14,603 nt of DNA from Anaerolineales bacterium UBA3940 (GCA_002385675.1 DGDY01000055.1:14812-29414), one strand, 5' to 3'. Counted from the stretch's first letter, positions 6,989 to 14,064 are shown. Numbers and translations: made by a program. Notes: generated by a model not told the origin, from the letters alone.

Positions 6989-7017
6989 ATTTTAAGTCGC
7001 TTTAAGGTACTTGTCAA
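6989..7017 (-). promoter_or_regulatory. Promoter of the EF-G-like gene
   Basis: On the minus strand TTGACA (7017-7012) is followed after 17 bp by TAAAAT (6994-6989), a near-consensus sigma-70-type promoter. The predicted start near 6982 leaves a leader of about 98 nt before the ATG at 6883. I see no clear riboswitch or attenuator in that leader. Confidence 0.7.
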
Positions 7018-7018
7018 C

Positions 7019-7047
7019 GCTCAAAACGCCCGCAGATCGATTATACT
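7019..7047 (+). promoter_or_regulatory. Candidate promoter of the tryptophanase gene
   Basis: TATACT (7042-7047) is a good -10 box, but the matching -35 position (GCTCAA, 7019-7024) is far from consensus. This pattern is expected of a promoter that depends on an activator. The start would be near 7054, with a leader of about 108 nt. The EF-G-like promoter points the other way and its -35 box lies directly next to this one. Confidence 0.38.
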
Positions 7048-7087
7048 GAGGAAGCTTATACCACAGCTAATAATCGTCTCAACGAGT

Positions 7088-7128
7088 GTCGTTCCTGCGG
7101 TGTGCTGTTGTGCCCCCAATGGGACGAC
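7088..7128 (+). other. Possible stem-loop in the tryptophanase leader
   Basis: GTCGTTCC (7088-7095) can pair with GGGACGAC (7121-7128) over 8 bp, including one G-U pair, with a 25-nt loop. No T tract follows. The tryptophanase ribosome-binding site starts about 18 nt later, so the structure leaves it accessible. A functional role is unproven. Confidence 0.25.
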
Positions 7129-7161
7129 TGGCATCCGCCACAAAATGAGGAGAGCAGCCAT

Positions 7162-8553
7162 ATGCCATCATACCCACCTGAGCCTTTTCGCATCAAAGCC
7201 GTCGAGCCGATCCGCCGCACTACTCGCGAGGAGCGCCTCGCGAAGCTCCAGGCCGCCGGCTACAACCTCTTCAAAGTTGCCGCCGAGGATGTTTACATTG
7301 ACCTGCTGACGGACAGCGGCACGACGGCTATGAGCGACCGTCAGTGGGGCGGCATGATGCAGGGCGATGAGTCGTACGCGGGCGCACGCAACTTCTTCAA
7401 CCTCCAGTGCGCCATCACCGAGATCTTCGGCTTCAAGCACTTCGTGCCGACCCATCAGGGCCGGGCCGCCGAGAACATCCTGTGCCGCCTGCTTCTCAAG
7501 CCGGGCCAGGTCGTGCCGAGCAATAACCACTTCGACACGACGGGGGCCAACATCCGCGCGGCGGGCGGCAAGCCCGTTGACCTGGTGATCGACGAGGCGC
7601 GCGACCCGTCCAACCGACACCCCTTCAAGGGCAACATGGACCTCGACAAGCTGACTCGCTTCATCGAGGAGACCGGGCCGGAGAACATCCCCTTCGGCAT
7701 GATCACCGTCACGAACAACGCGGCAGGCGGCCAGCCGGTGTCGATGGCGAACATCAAAGCCACCGCCGAGGTTTATCACCGCTACGGCATCCCGTTTTTC
7801 ATCGACGCCTGCCGCTATGCCGAGAATGCGTACTTCATCCGACTGCGCGAGGAGGGCTACGCCGACAAGACGCCGCTTGAGATCGCGCAGGAGATGTTCA
7901 GCGTGGCGGACGGCTGCACGATGAGCGCCAAGAAAGATGCGCTGGTCAACATCGGCGGCTTCCTCTGCATGAACGACAACGCGCTGTTCGAGCGGGCGCA
8001 GCAGGAGTTGATCCTGCGGGAAGGCTTCCCGACTTACGGCGGGCTTGCCGGGCGGGACCTTGAAGCAATGGCTCGCGGGCTGTACGAGGGGCTTGACCTC
8101 GACTACCTCGCCTACCGCATCGGGCAGACCGCCTACCTCGGCGAGCGGCTACTGGAGATCGGCGTGCCGATTGTCGAGCCGCCGGGCGGGCACGCCGTAT
8201 ATGTCGATGCCGGGCAGTTCCTGCCGCACATCCCGGTTGAGCAGTTCCCCGGGCAGGCGCTCGTCATCGAGCTTTATCTCGCGGGCGGTATCCGCGCCGT
8301 GGAGCTTGGTAGCGTGGCCTTCGCCTACCCCGACCCGGAAACCGGCGAAATGGTGCATCCGCCGCTTGAACTGGTCCGGCTGGCACTGCCGCGCCGGGTC
8401 TACACGCGCAGCCACCTTGACTTCATCGTCGAGACATTTGACGAGATCGCAAGGAACCGAGAGGCGGTCGCCGGCGTTGAGATTGTTGAGGCCCCCGAAC
8501 TGCTGCGGCATTTCACGGCGTCGTTCGCGCCCGTGAAGCCAGCCCAGCCGTAG
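7162..8553 (+). CDS. tnaA: Tryptophanase (L-tryptophan indole-lyase)
   Basis: A 463-residue PLP-dependent beta-eliminating lyase that splits L-tryptophan into indole, pyruvate and ammonia in the cytoplasm. The family pattern runs the full length: EPFRIKAVEPIRRTTREER at the N-terminus, Y72 in GDESYAG, THQGR (97-101, phosphate binding), D215 and R218 in DACRYAENAYF, and the PLP lysine K258 in SAKKD. Tyrosine phenol-lyase is the close alternative. The discriminating positions favour tryptophanase: Asp in FDTT (D125; Thr in phenol-lyase), a non-Arg residue in GIRAVELGS (Arg in phenol-lyase), and His450 in LRHFTA (Phe in phenol-lyase). The ATG at 7162 follows GAGGAGAG by 7 nt. A GTG 20 codons upstream is in frame but lacks support. 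No TnaC leader peptide or TnaB permease gene is nearby. No clear terminator follows. Confidence 0.93.
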   Translation: MPSYPPEPFRIKAVEPIRRTTREERLAKLQAAGYNLFKVAAEDVYIDLLTDSGTTAMSDRQWGGMMQGDESYAGARNFFNLQCAITEIFGFKHFVPTHQGRAAENILCRLLLKPGQVVPSNNHFDTTGANIRAAGGKPVDLVIDEARDPSNRHPFKGNMDLDKLTRFIEETGPENIPFGMITVTNNAAGGQPVSMANIKATAEVYHRYGIPFFIDACRYAENAYFIRLREEGYADKTPLEIAQEMFSVADGCTMSAKKDALVNIGGFLCMNDNALFERAQQELILREGFPTYGGLAGRDLEAMARGLYEGLDLDYLAYRIGQTAYLGERLLEIGVPIVEPPGGHAVYVDAGQFLPHIPVEQFPGQALVIELYLAGGIRAVELGSVAFAYPDPETGEMVHPPLELVRLALPRRVYTRSHLDFIVETFDEIARNREAVAGVEIVEAPELLRHFTASFAPVKPAQP

Positions 8554-8609
8554 ACGGAGCACCGGGCGAACGTTTAGATAATCCGCCGCGAGCGCGGTAA
8601 ACTATGCGT

Positions 8610-8649
8610 GTGAGCGTCGGCAGCAGTGCATCATGTTGTCAGCGCTCAC
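8610..8649. repeat. Inverted repeat upstream of the C39 operon promoter
   Basis: GTGAGCG (8610-8616) and CGCTCAC (8643-8649) are perfect complements 26 bp apart. The right arm lies between the -35 and -10 boxes of the C39 operon promoter. It could be a divided operator or a weak 3' structure of the tnaA transcript, which lacks another terminator. Confidence 0.3.
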
Positions 8650-8665
8650 GGTAGCGCGCTATACT
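8636..8665 (+). promoter_or_regulatory. Promoter of the tandem C39-TPR genes
   Basis: TTGTCA (8636-8641), an 18-bp spacer and TATACT (8660-8665) form a plausible sigma-70-type promoter. Transcription would start near 8672, giving a leader of about 85 nt before the ATG at 8758. Confidence 0.58.
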
Positions 8666-8679
8666 AGCCACCTGTTGAC

Positions 8680-8704
8680 GACGGGCACTGTTTCAGCGCC
8701 CGTC
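8680..8704 (+). other. 5'-UTR hairpin of the C39-TPR operon
   Basis: GACGGGC (8680-8686) pairs with GCCCGTC (8698-8704). After one mismatch, CTG/CAG continues the stem around a TTT loop. It would form within about 8 nt of the predicted RNA 5' end, a place where hairpins often protect mRNA from decay. There is no T tract, so it is unlikely to be a terminator. Confidence 0.4.
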
Positions 8705-8757
8705 ATTCGCAGTTTAGCCTGAAATACGCTGATGTAGATTTATCCGAGTAGACCGGT

Positions 8758-10248
8758 ATGGCTTCTTTCAAGAATCGGCATCAACTACCCCAGATCAGGC
8801 GGGGCTACGCCTATCGTGGTTCTTCCAGCCTGTTTCGCCGGGACCGTATGCCCCGGGTGGGCAACAGCTACGCCCGGCGTTCAGGCAGTGGGCTGATCTG
8901 GGGGGCAGCGGCGGCAGGACTCGTCCTGCTCATCGCCGTCCTGACCGCCCGCTCCTGGCTGCCCGCCATTCGCTGGTTCGTACCAGACCGCTACATCATG
9001 GCGTACGCACCGGAAGACCTCCAGCTCATCATCTTCGATATCGACCCGAACCGGATGGTGCCCACGCCGGATCTGCCGGGCGACTCAAGCGCGGCAGAGG
9101 CGCTTCTTGAGGACTTCGAGCCGCTACCGACTGAGACCCCGCCGCCGACACAGCAGGAACCGCCTCCGGTCACGCCGCCCCCGGTGACGCCCGGCGCCAT
9201 CGGCTACGTACAGCCGACCCGGGTTGCCGTCGCGCCGACGCCCACGGTAACGCCCGCGCGCGCTGCAGCCGTGGACCCGCGCGCTGTCGACCGGGACAAC
9301 CAGGCTGACCTCAGCCACGTCGATGCGCTGCTAACAGGCTTCAACTTCCAGCAGCAGACCGGGTCCAACAACTGCGGCCCGGCGTCGTTTGCAACGATGA
9401 TCAGCTACTGGGGCGTCGACATCCGCATGGAGGAGGCGCGTGTCTTCCTCAAGCCTAACCCGGACGACCCGAATGTGCGCCCAGACGAGATGGTGAGGTA
9501 CGCCGAGACGCTCGGCTACCACATGATCGTGCGCGATAACGGCACGCTTGAGACGCTGAAGAAGTTTATCCTCGCCGGCTACCCGGTGATGATCGAGACG
9601 GGCTACGACCCCGAGCCGGAGACGTATGGCTGGATGTCGCACTTCCTGACGATGGTCGGCTTCTCCGACCGGACCGGGGAGTTCATCGCGATGGACACGT
9701 ATCGCCGGCCCAACTGGTCGTACCCGTACGAGGAGATCGACCACTTCTGGCGGCAGTTCAACCGCCGCTACCTCGTCGCCTACCGGCCTGATCAGGCCGC
9801 CGCGGTGGCGTCCATCATCGGCGAGGATATGGACGATACAACGATGTGGACCAACTCGATGCGCACCGCGCAGGCCGAGCTGAGCATCAACCGCAATGAC
9901 CCGTACGCCTGGTTCAACCTCGGCACGAGCCTGGTAGGGCTGGGCCGCTACGAGGATGCCGCCTCCGCGTTTGACGAGGCGCGCAAGCTCGGGCTGCCGG
10001 GCCGCTTCCTGTGGTACCAGTTTGCGCCGCTGGATGCTTACCTGCAGGTAGGCCGCTACGACGATGTGAACACGCTGGCCGACTCCGTACTGGCCCAGAT
10101 CGCGACAGAAGAGCCGTTCTACTACAAGGGGATGGTACTGCTCGCTCAGGGCGAACCGGAAGAAGCTGCCAAGCAGTTCCGCATGGCGCTGCGCTACAAC
10201 AGCAACTATGAGGCCGCCAAGCTCGCACTCGAGAGCATTGAAAGTTAA
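8758..10248 (+). CDS. Membrane-anchored C39-like peptidase with C-terminal TPRs (copy 1)
   Basis: A 496-residue type II membrane protein. The N-terminus (1-44) is rich in Arg/Lys and should stay in the cytoplasm. One helix spans about 45-64 (GLIWGAAAAGLVLLIAVLTA). A juxtamembrane segment (73-105, VPDRYIMAYAPE then DIDPNRMVPTPD) is shared with copy 2. A Pro/Thr-rich spacer follows (about 120-170). The C39-like papain-fold peptidase domain (about 185-345) has C206 in NNCGPAS, H295 in WMSHFLTMVGF and D313 in AMDTY as the likely triad. TPR-like helices (about 375-495) end the protein. No ABC transporter domain is present, unlike bacteriocin-exporting C39 proteases. The substrate is unknown; an extracytoplasmic role is inferred from topology. 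The start has no strong Shine-Dalgarno (GAG at 8745-8747) but is the only sensible Met. Copy 2 begins 12 nt after the stop. Confidence 0.85.
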   Translation: MASFKNRHQLPQIRRGYAYRGSSSLFRRDRMPRVGNSYARRSGSGLIWGAAAAGLVLLIAVLTARSWLPAIRWFVPDRYIMAYAPEDLQLIIFDIDPNRMVPTPDLPGDSSAAEALLEDFEPLPTETPPPTQQEPPPVTPPPVTPGAIGYVQPTRVAVAPTPTVTPARAAAVDPRAVDRDNQADLSHVDALLTGFNFQQQTGSNNCGPASFATMISYWGVDIRMEEARVFLKPNPDDPNVRPDEMVRYAETLGYHMIVRDNGTLETLKKFILAGYPVMIETGYDPEPETYGWMSHFLTMVGFSDRTGEFIAMDTYRRPNWSYPYEEIDHFWRQFNRRYLVAYRPDQAAAVASIIGEDMDDTTMWTNSMRTAQAELSINRNDPYAWFNLGTSLVGLGRYEDAASAFDEARKLGLPGRFLWYQFAPLDAYLQVGRYDDVNTLADSVLAQIATEEPFYYKGMVLLAQGEPEEAAKQFRMALRYNSNYEAAKLALESIES

Positions 10249-10260
10249 ATTGGTGCCTCG

Positions 10261-11700
10261 ATGAACCATAACAATCTCCCACAGACGGAGACCTACTACA
10301 ACACGCGCAAGAAGCGCCGGCAGGGTATTGGCACACAGAACCTGAACCAGCCGCTCGGCTGGCTGCCGGGCCTGGCGATGGCGGCCTCCGTCGTGGTGTT
10401 GATCATGGCGATCACCGCACCGCTGTGGCTGCCGAGGACGATCCGCCGGATCATCCCGGATCGCTATATCATCGCGTACGCGCCGGAGCCGCTTGCCGAG
10501 ATCATCCTCGATATCGACCCGAGCCGCACACTGCCGACGCCCGACCCGTTCCAGCAGCCAGCGGCCATCGGCATGGCCGAAGCCACCCCGTGGCCGACGC
10601 TCGCCGCCATCACGCCGCCGGAGACAACGCCGACCGATCAACCGGGGGTCGGGGCAGCCGCCGCCGAGGCCCAGCCGACCGAGGTCGAACCGACTCCTGC
10701 AGCGACGGCAACGCCCACAGCGACGGCCATCCCGGATGAGGTGCTTCTCACTGGCATGCGGCACGTGCCGCAGGGCTACAACAAGTGCGGCCCGGCGACG
10801 ATGACGAGCTATCTCAGCTTCTATGGCTCGGCGGTGACCCAGGATGACGTGTCGAATGTCATCAAGCCCCACCCGGAGGACTCGAACGTCCGCCCGGATG
10901 AACTGGCCGACTATGCCCGCAGTCAGGGCTTCGGCGCGATCCTGCGCATTAACGGCACGCTGGACGTACTGAAGAAGTTCATCGCCGCGGGCATCCCGGT
11001 CATGATCGAGCGCGGCTTCGACGAGCTGCCCGACGAGGGCTGGATGGGCCACTACATGCTGATGATCGGCTACTCCGAGGTGACCGGCGAGTTCACCGCC
11101 ATGGACTCGTACTGGGGCACCAATCGCCGCCACGACGACCCGAACTTCCCGGTCGATAAGTGGGAGTACAACCGCTTTGACGCGCTCTGGCAGGACTTCA
11201 ACCGCACGTATATCGTCGTCTACACGCCGGACCGCGAAGCGGAGGTGCTGAGCATCATCGGCGAGGACATCGACGACACGACGATGTATGTCAACGCCCT
11301 GAACCGGACGCTCGCCGAGCAGGCCCAGAACCCCGACGATCCGTTCGTGTGGTTCAACCTCGGCGAGATCTACAATGCGCTGGGCGACTATCAGCAGGCC
11401 GCTGCTGCCTTCGACAGGGCGCGGCAGATCGGCACGCCGTGGCGCACGCTCTGGTATCGCTTCGGGCCGTACGAGGCCTACTACCAGACGGGCCGCTACG
11501 ACGATGTGATGGCGCTGGCACGGGCCACCACCGACCCGAGCAACTACCCGGAGTCGGAGGAGGGTCTGTACTACATGGGTAAGGTGTTTGAGGCGCGCGG
11601 CGACACGCGCAATGCTCGCGCCATGTACCAGCGGGCGCTGCAGTACAATCACAACTATGCCGCCGCACAGCAGGCGCTCGCCGCACTCGGCGACGGCTAG
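10261..11700 (+). CDS. Membrane-anchored C39-like peptidase with C-terminal TPRs (copy 2)
   Basis: A 479-residue paralogue of the preceding protein with the same order of parts. It has a basic N-terminus (TRKKRRQG), one helix at about 37-57 (GLAMAASVVVLIMAITAPLWL), the juxtamembrane segment (65-95, IPDRYIIAYAPE then DIDPSRTLPTPD), and a Pro/Thr/Ala-rich spacer of different sequence (about 105-158). The peptidase domain has C176 in NKCGPAT, H264 in WMGHYMLMIGY and D282 in AMDSY. C-terminal TPRs include FVWFNLGEIYNALGDYQQAA and GLYYMGKVFEARGDTRNARA. The catalytic set is intact, so neither copy looks like a pseudoenzyme. Domain sequences are well conserved between copies while linkers differ, which indicates an old tandem duplication. 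The ribosome-binding site is weak (GGTG), so translation may depend on coupling to copy 1, whose stop is 12 nt away. Confidence 0.85.
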   Translation: MNHNNLPQTETYYNTRKKRRQGIGTQNLNQPLGWLPGLAMAASVVVLIMAITAPLWLPRTIRRIIPDRYIIAYAPEPLAEIILDIDPSRTLPTPDPFQQPAAIGMAEATPWPTLAAITPPETTPTDQPGVGAAAAEAQPTEVEPTPAATATPTATAIPDEVLLTGMRHVPQGYNKCGPATMTSYLSFYGSAVTQDDVSNVIKPHPEDSNVRPDELADYARSQGFGAILRINGTLDVLKKFIAAGIPVMIERGFDELPDEGWMGHYMLMIGYSEVTGEFTAMDSYWGTNRRHDDPNFPVDKWEYNRFDALWQDFNRTYIVVYTPDREAEVLSIIGEDIDDTTMYVNALNRTLAEQAQNPDDPFVWFNLGEIYNALGDYQQAAAAFDRARQIGTPWRTLWYRFGPYEAYYQTGRYDDVMALARATTDPSNYPESEEGLYYMGKVFEARGDTRNARAMYQRALQYNHNYAAAQQALAALGDG

Positions 11701-11745
11701 CCACAGGGTCAGCCGTCAGGAAGCGCCGCACACCGGGCTGATCCG

Positions 11746-11781
11746 CAGCCAGCAGGGGGGCGCACCCCGGCTGGCTGTTTT
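11746..11781 (+). terminator. Intrinsic terminator after the C39-TPR pair
   Basis: CAGCCAGC (11746-11753) pairs with GCTGGCTG (11770-11777). An inner GGGG/CCCC segment extends the stem beyond one mismatch, and TTTT follows directly. It ends only 23 nt before the murJ start codon, leaving no room for a separate murJ promoter downstream of it. Confidence 0.8.
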
Positions 11782-11804
11782 GCTGAAACAGTGAGGGGCA
11801 CGAT

Positions 11805-13415
11805 ATGGGACAGGCGACGACAACTGCGACAGACTCACCACGCGAGGCAGATCCGGGCCGCGCCGGGCGGGTCGCCCGCTCGACTCTCATCGTCATGGGC
11901 GGCACAGTCGCCTCGATGGTAGTCGGGCTTATCCGGCAGCGCATCATCGCGATCCAGTTTGGCACGAGCAACGAGTTTGACGCCTTCACCGCCGCGAACA
12001 GCATCCCGGAACTGCTGTTCACCATGATGGCGGGCGGTGCGCTCGCCTTCGCCTTCATCCCGGTCTACACCGAACTCCTGCAAAAGGACGACCGTCCGGG
12101 CAGTGACCGCCTGCTCAGCCAGGTGATCAACCTGATCTTCATACTCGTCGCCGCCGCCTCGCTGCTGGTCGCACTCGCCGCGCCGACGCTTGTGCGTGCG
12201 CCCTGGGGCATCGGGCCGAACTTCCCGTTCGAGGTCCAGGCGCTGACCATCCAGTTGATGCGCGTGCTGTTGCTCTCGACCATCATCTTCTCGGTGAGCA
12301 GCATCGTCACCGGGGCGCTGCACGCCCGCCAGCACTTCCTGCTGCCCGCGATCACGCCGGTGATGTACAGCCTGGGTATCATCCTGGGGACAATCTTCCT
12401 CGCGCCGCGCATCGGCGTGTTCGGGCTGGCCTGGGGTGCGGTGCTCGGCGCGGGGCTGCACCTGCTCGTGCAGATCCCCGGCCTGATCTACTACCGTGTG
12501 CGCTGGTACCCGACGCTTAACTTCAACAACCCGGCGCTGCGCCGCGTCGCCATCCTGATGGCGCCCCGCATTGTGGACCTGCTAATGGCGCGCGCCAGCA
12601 TCGACTGGATCAACGCAAACCTCGGTTCCGGGCTGGGCGAGGGGCGCGTGTCGGCCCTGCGCTACGCCTACCAGTTGATGAACATGCCGTGGACGCTCAT
12701 AGGCACGGCCATCGGCATTGCGGTCTTCCCGACGATGGCGGCGCTCGCGGCCAACCGCGATGTAGACGCGCAGCGCCGCGCGCTGAGCGGGTCGCTGCGG
12801 GCGATCCTCACGCTGACGCTGCCCGCCGCCGCCGGCCTGCTGGTGCTGGGCCGCCCGATAATCCAGCTACTGTATGAGGGCGGCGAGTTCACGGCAGACA
12901 GCACGATGCTGGTGTACTATGCCCTTCAGTTCTACGCGATCACGCTGATCAGCCAGTCGATGCTGGAGGTCGTCGTCCGCGCGTTCGCCGCACAGCAGGA
13001 CACGCTGACGCCGCTGATCGTCTCATTCTTCACGACGCTGCTCAACGTCGGCCTTGCCATCTGGCTGGCGCAGCCGCAGCGGCTGGCTCACGGCGGGCTC
13101 GCCCTGGCGAACGGCATCGCGGTCGGTGTGGAATCGCTCGTCGGGCTGACCATCCTGCACATCCGCTGGCGCGGTGTAGACGCGCGGCGCATCCTGCTTG
13201 ACACCGGGAAGGCGGCTGTGTCAGCTCTTGTGATGATGGCCGCCGTCGTCGGCTTCCTGCGCGTGCTGGAGCCCGGCGCGCTGGTTGCCATTGCAGGCGG
13301 CGGAGTGATCGGCGTGGGTGTGTACTTTGCCCTGGCGCTACTGCTCGGCATCGAGGAAGTCCGCACCATCCCGGCGGCAGTACTGGGCCGCTTCACCGCG
13401 AGGCGGGCCGCATGA
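11805..13415 (+). CDS. murJ: Lipid II flippase MurJ (MviN family)
   Basis: A 536-residue polytopic inner-membrane protein of the MOP superfamily that moves the peptidoglycan precursor lipid II outward across the membrane. Family features include GLIRQRIIAIQFGTSNEFDAF near the N-terminus, where R44 and D59 fit conserved charged residues of the central cavity. Others are IPVYTELL, a typical mid-protein YAYQLMNMPWTLIGTAI, and the late motif LLYEGGEFTADST. Length and hydrophobic segments suit the usual 14 helices. The short Thr/Arg-rich N-terminus is cytoplasmic. The Arg found in E. coli MurJ after PNLL is absent here (PELLFTMMAGGA). The ATG at 11805 follows GAGGGG by 6 nt. The next gene overlaps its stop by 4 bp (ATGA). 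Its promoter is unclear because a terminator lies just upstream. Confidence 0.93.
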   Translation: MGQATTTATDSPREADPGRAGRVARSTLIVMGGTVASMVVGLIRQRIIAIQFGTSNEFDAFTAANSIPELLFTMMAGGALAFAFIPVYTELLQKDDRPGSDRLLSQVINLIFILVAAASLLVALAAPTLVRAPWGIGPNFPFEVQALTIQLMRVLLLSTIIFSVSSIVTGALHARQHFLLPAITPVMYSLGIILGTIFLAPRIGVFGLAWGAVLGAGLHLLVQIPGLIYYRVRWYPTLNFNNPALRRVAILMAPRIVDLLMARASIDWINANLGSGLGEGRVSALRYAYQLMNMPWTLIGTAIGIAVFPTMAALAANRDVDAQRRALSGSLRAILTLTLPAAAGLLVLGRPIIQLLYEGGEFTADSTMLVYYALQFYAITLISQSMLEVVVRAFAAQQDTLTPLIVSFFTTLLNVGLAIWLAQPQRLAHGGLALANGIAVGVESLVGLTILHIRWRGVDARRILLDTGKAAVSALVMMAAVVGFLRVLEPGALVAIAGGGVIGVGVYFALALLLGIEEVRTIPAAVLGRFTARRAA

Positions 13416-13951
13416 GCGAGGAACTTGTTCGCCTGTTCGACGCGCTGGAACGCGCCTACTCCGGGGAGGCGCGCGGCGGCGTGCGCTCGGCGCTCGTCGT
13501 TGCCGCGCCGGAAACGGCGCTCATGGTGAGCCGCCTGCTTGAGCTGTTCGGCGAGGCGGTGGTCACGGTCGTTGGTGAGGATGAGAGCAAGATCGCCGGG
13601 CTACAGGAGCAGCTAAGCGCCCCCGTCGAGGCAGGCCGCGTGCGGATCGTACAGGCCAGCCCCGCCGACCTTGCCGGGCACGCCCCCGGCCCGTACGATC
13701 TCATCCTCATCCGCCGCCCGGCTGAAAGCCTCGGGCGGATGGCTCAGCGCGCCGTTTTCGCCGCCTGCACGCAGGCGCTCGCGCCGGATGGCCTGCTGGT
13801 GTTCACGAACGACAACCTGGCCGACGCCGCCTACGTCGATGAGCTGATGCAGTCCCTCAACATGACCATGCTCCCTGGTTCGCCCTATACGGCAGTTCCT
13901 GTGGCGTTAAGCGGCAGAGATCGCTATATTATGTTATACGCGTCGCGCTAA
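13412..13951 (+). CDS. Uncharacterised protein resembling a degenerate class I methyltransferase
   Basis: A 179-residue soluble protein that I do not recognise as a named family. Its layout suggests a Rossmann-like methyltransferase fold: strand SALVVAAP near 26, a helix, strand VVTVVGEDESKIAGLQEQL, strand GRVRIVQASPADL, then PYDLILIRRP and AFAACTQALAPDGLLVFTND, the last matching the usual L-PGG-LV strand region of SAM methyltransferases. The glycine-rich SAM loop is missing: where D-G-G-G is expected it reads VVAAPETA. It may therefore bind another ligand or be non-catalytic. It starts with ATGA overlapping the murJ stop, so it is translationally coupled to murJ and may work with it. There is no signal peptide or membrane helix. 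Confidence 0.75.
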   Translation: MSEELVRLFDALERAYSGEARGGVRSALVVAAPETALMVSRLLELFGEAVVTVVGEDESKIAGLQEQLSAPVEAGRVRIVQASPADLAGHAPGPYDLILIRRPAESLGRMAQRAVFAACTQALAPDGLLVFTNDNLADAAYVDELMQSLNMTMLPGSPYTAVPVALSGRDRYIMLYASR

Positions 13952-13974
13952 CGCGCCGGTGACAGGCCTTATTA

Positions 13975-14055
13975 GCGTCCCTCTCTCGTCCTGCGTCGCG
14001 TCGGCTGTCTGGGCGTCGCTGCGCGTCGCTGTTTGTCGTCCGCTGTTGTTGTTTT
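13975..14055 (+). other. 81-nt adenine-free tract upstream of a methyltransferase gene
   Basis: From 13975 to 14055 the plus strand contains only C, G and T, in roughly equal shares over 13981-14040. Within it GCGTCGCTG is repeated directly (14013-14021 and 14023-14031), and CGTCG/CGTCC-like units recur. Because every stop codon needs an A, all three plus frames stay open here, which should not be taken as evidence of coding. The tract fills most of the gap before the methyltransferase ATG at 14065. Confidence 0.8.
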
Positions 14056-14064
14056 ACCCGAAAT

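Noticed and set aside
7119..7148. Nine-codon mini-frame (MGRLASATK) before tnaA as a TnaC-like leader peptide
   Set aside because: It contains no Trp codon or TnaC-like residues and has no ribosome-binding site. Its stop codon merely overlaps the tnaA Shine-Dalgarno.
7102..7161. In-frame N-terminal extension of tryptophanase from a GTG, containing two Trp codons
   Set aside because: The extension lacks similarity to tryptophanase N-termini, while the ATG at 7162 has a strong Shine-Dalgarno and the family-typical start.
7162..8553. Annotation as tyrosine phenol-lyase
   Set aside because: The Asp in FDTT, the non-Arg residue in GIRAVELGS and the His in LRHFTA all match tryptophanase rather than phenol-lyase.
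8554..8635. Terminator for tnaA
   Set aside because: Only short GC palindromes (CCGC/GCGG) occur and none is followed by a T tract, so no intrinsic terminator can be supported.
9331..11652. A 773-codon open frame on the minus strand across both C39-TPR genes
   Set aside because: It is antisense to two well-supported genes. Its product is a His/Arg/Val-rich string without domains, as expected for a shadow of GC-rich coding DNA, and the paralogous genes explain why the frame persists so long.
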